Below, in pieces: positions 62,499 to 64,000 of a DNA stretch of 64,000 nucleotides. Position 1 is the first letter of the stretch; each line of letters begins with the position of its first letter. A program made the translations under genes and the position numbers. This stretch comes from an uncultured Agathobaculum sp. (GTDB lineage Bacteria > Bacillota > Clostridia > Oscillospirales > Butyricicoccaceae). The notes beneath the pieces are model-generated. The model saw nothing but the letters and a program-made list of their open reading frames with translations, did no database searches and had not been told where the DNA came from. The DNA lies in the NCBI GenBank assembly GCA_944384725.1, contig CALWUJ010000007.1, forward strand, positions 17,921 through 81,920, in the 5' to 3' direction.

Positions 62499-63383
62499 TT
62501 ACTCCTTTTGATCTGTGATGCCCATAGATAAGGCCAAACGATGCAGATGAATGGTCAAAAATGTCATTTCCTCGGACGGCAGCTGAATGTCAAACGTTTC
62601 CCGCAGCTCCGCCCGAATTTTTTCTGCGCATTGATGCGCCTGTCGATACCGCCGCACGATCATGTTCTGGAATTCGGAATCATCGTCCGCCACATAACGG
62701 TTTTGCGTGATGCGCTGGCCGAGGAACTTGAGATGCGTGATAAACCGTCCGTAATCGAGCGACTGCTCATCCAACGTCACCCCGTAATATTCCTGCACCA
62801 CGCTGATGATCTTGCGAATCAGCTCGGTGATGCGCACCATGTCTGCCATCTTGCCGTCGATTTCCGCGTTGACGATGTGCAGGGCGATGAATCCGGCTTC
62901 ATCCTCCGGCAGACGAAAGCCCAGCTTCTCCTCGATTAAGTCGAGCGCTTGCTTTCCAATGGCAAACTCCGCCGGATAAAAATTGGTGACTTCCCACAGC
63001 AGATGATTGGGATAACGTACTCCGCTGCGCAGCCGCTCTACCGCAAAGCAGATATGGTCGGTCAGCGTGATGTAGATATTGTCACTCAGACGCCGTCCGA
63101 TTCGCTTTTCGGCTGTCTCAATGATCTCCGTGCTGACATCCAGATAGTCTGGCGAAACGTCTGCCAGCAAATCGCGCAGCCGAGAAGATTTCTCTGGATC
63201 GCGCAAATCATAAATCTTCTCCACCTGCTGCGGTGGAACCAAATCACCCGCATGCTTTTTGAACCCGATGCCAAGCCCACGCAAAATGATTTCTTTTCCG
63301 TCATCACCCACTGCACAAACAAAGTTATTGCCAATTACGCGGCTGATGCGATACGCACCGTTGTTTTGTTCTTGCTCTGTCAT
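62499..63383 (-). CDS. BglG-family transcription antiterminator (LicT/GlcT type)
   Basis: A 294-aa RNA-binding antiterminator. The CAT domain (1-60) has RISRVIGNNFVCAVGDDGKE and LRGLGIGFKKHAGD. PRD1 (65-170) has the regulatory His in LTDHICFAVERLRSG. PRD2 (175-285) has FITHLKFLGQRI and TFLTIHLHRLA. The upstream leader contains a matching RAT/terminator, so it probably controls its own operon with ptsG, being switched by PTS phosphorylation according to sugar flux. Confidence 0.95.
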   Translation of the reverse strand: MTEQEQNNGAYRISRVIGNNFVCAVGDDGKEIILRGLGIGFKKHAGDLVPPQQVEKIYDLRDPEKSSRLRDLLADVSPDYLDVSTEIIETAEKRIGRRLSDNIYITLTDHICFAVERLRSGVRYPNHLLWEVTNFYPAEFAIGKQALDLIEEKLGFRLPEDEAGFIALHIVNAEIDGKMADMVRITELIRKIISVVQEYYGVTLDEQSLDYGRFITHLKFLGQRITQNRYVADDDSEFQNMIVRRYRQAHQCAEKIRAELRETFDIQLPSEEMTFLTIHLHRLALSMGITDQKE

Positions 63384-63529
63384 GACGCCTCCCTCCGAAA
63401 AACCATTTCTCTTTTCACAGGCCTTGTATACGCTAATGCTGTGCTGCTTTCATGCGCTTTGCCAGTGTCCTGCCGCATCCCCATTCTCCTTATTCTCCTT
63501 TCCCTATCCTTTGTCCCTAAAAAACAAAA

Positions 63530-63600
63530 AAGACCAAACATCCGAATATAGCAATCCCTATTCGGTCGTTTGGTCTTGCCTGCATAGCAGTCACAAGCCT
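63530..63600 (-). promoter_or_regulatory. RAT antiterminator site overlapping an intrinsic terminator
   Basis: In the transcript, AGGCTTGTGACTGCTATGCA then GGCAAGACC (63600-63572) matches the RAT pattern of LicT/GlcT targets. Its 3' end overlaps the terminator stem (AAGACCAAAC with GTTTGGTCTT, 63576-63530), followed by a T-rich run. CAT-domain binding to RAT would block terminator formation. Confidence 0.88.
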
Positions 63601-63618
63601 TTATCTTTTTGTGAATCA

Positions 63619-63648
63619 AGAATAACGCTTTTTCCTACCTTTTGTCAA
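63619..63648 (-). promoter_or_regulatory. promoter of the antiterminator-ptsG operon
   Basis: TTGACA (63648-63643), 18-base spacer, TATTCT (63624-63619). Confidence 0.65.
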
Positions 63649-63755
63649 TCCATTTATTGCGAAAAATATGGATTTCGTAGCATTATCCAAGGAAAAGCAC
63701 AAGGTTTTATATACTTTGACGGCATTTCCACTTGCATACTAAGAAAGCGAAATGA

Positions 63756-63785
63756 AAAATGCCGGTTCAAACGAACCGGCATTTT
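63756..63785 (-). terminator. rRNA operon terminator
   Basis: AAAATGCCGGTTC (63756-63768), loop 4, GAACCGGCATTTT (63773-63785), immediately after the 5S gene. Confidence 0.88.
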
Positions 63786-63786
63786 G

Positions 63787-63904
<118 letters not shown>

Positions 63905-63982
63905 TTAGAAGATTTACACCTTCAAAACTGAACAATAACTACCGGCAAGCTAAGAGTTTGTTCTGAGATTGCCTCTAATTTG

Positions 63983-64000
63983 AGGTCAAGCCCTCGGCCT
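63983..64000 (-). rRNA. 23S rRNA, 3' tip only
   Basis: The minus strand at the window edge reads AGGCCGAGGGCTTGACC, the usual last bases of clostridial 23S rRNA. The rest lies outside the window. The 78 bases between it and 5S are spacer. Confidence 0.65.

Overview
The window reads as a chromosomal segment of a moderately GC-rich, low-GC-phylum (Firmicutes) gut-type Clostridia. Support comes from a tRNA-Trp-sensing T-box leader, a PRD-type antiterminator with its RAT target, sigma-A promoters with 17-base spacers, S-layer homology proteins, mannose-family and glucose-family PTS, and uronate and arabinose catabolism. Butyricicoccaceae/Oscillospiraceae is my best guess, but no marker gene here settles it.

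Layout. 1-13.4 kb: sugar uptake and sensing. It holds a 6-phospho-beta-glucosidase cut by the window edge, a kinase/regulator/binding-protein operon facing a second binding protein, a mannose-family PTS operon with two HAD phosphatases, a PHP phosphoesterase and a lipoprotein nuclease. 13.4-27 kb: cell surface. It holds a CNNM/CorC protein with a structured leader, two SLH proteins, an orphan phage-tail-like protein, and a small glycan cluster (O-antigen ligase-like protein, GT4, polyprenyl-phosphate sugar transferase). 27-46.3 kb: TrpB2 under a Trp T-box, an LRR/VWA/MoxR operon, uxaBA with a decayed TRAP permease tail and a GntR regulator, aguAB agmatine degradation, YitT, a DtxR-like regulator, two methyltransferases and an OmpR-type two-component system.

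46.4-54.4 kb: a 7.9-kb integrated element in the 3' end of an initiator tRNA-Met gene, bounded by a 52-bp direct repeat. It carries a tyrosine integrase with an inserted XRE helix-turn-helix, a phage-like repressor/Cro switch with four operators, a HUH replication protein and what looks like its catalytically dead paralogue, zinc-ribbon proteins, and a serine resolvase with a 55-aa excisionase-like protein. It also carries two short convergent-transcript loci that look like par/Fst-type type I toxin-antitoxin modules. These share one architecture but have different pairing sequences. They are the strongest candidate for an undescribed system in this window.

54.5-64 kb: an MsmX-type ABC ATPase, a GH36 alpha-galactosidase fragment fused tail to tail of its deletion with an FGGY-kinase fragment, araA, a low-molecular-weight protein tyrosine phosphatase, an AIM24-family protein, a glucose-type PTS EIICBA with its BglG-type antiterminator, a 5S rRNA and the 3' tip of a 23S rRNA. 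Promoter, terminator and repeat calls were made by eye; counts and alignments were not computed.
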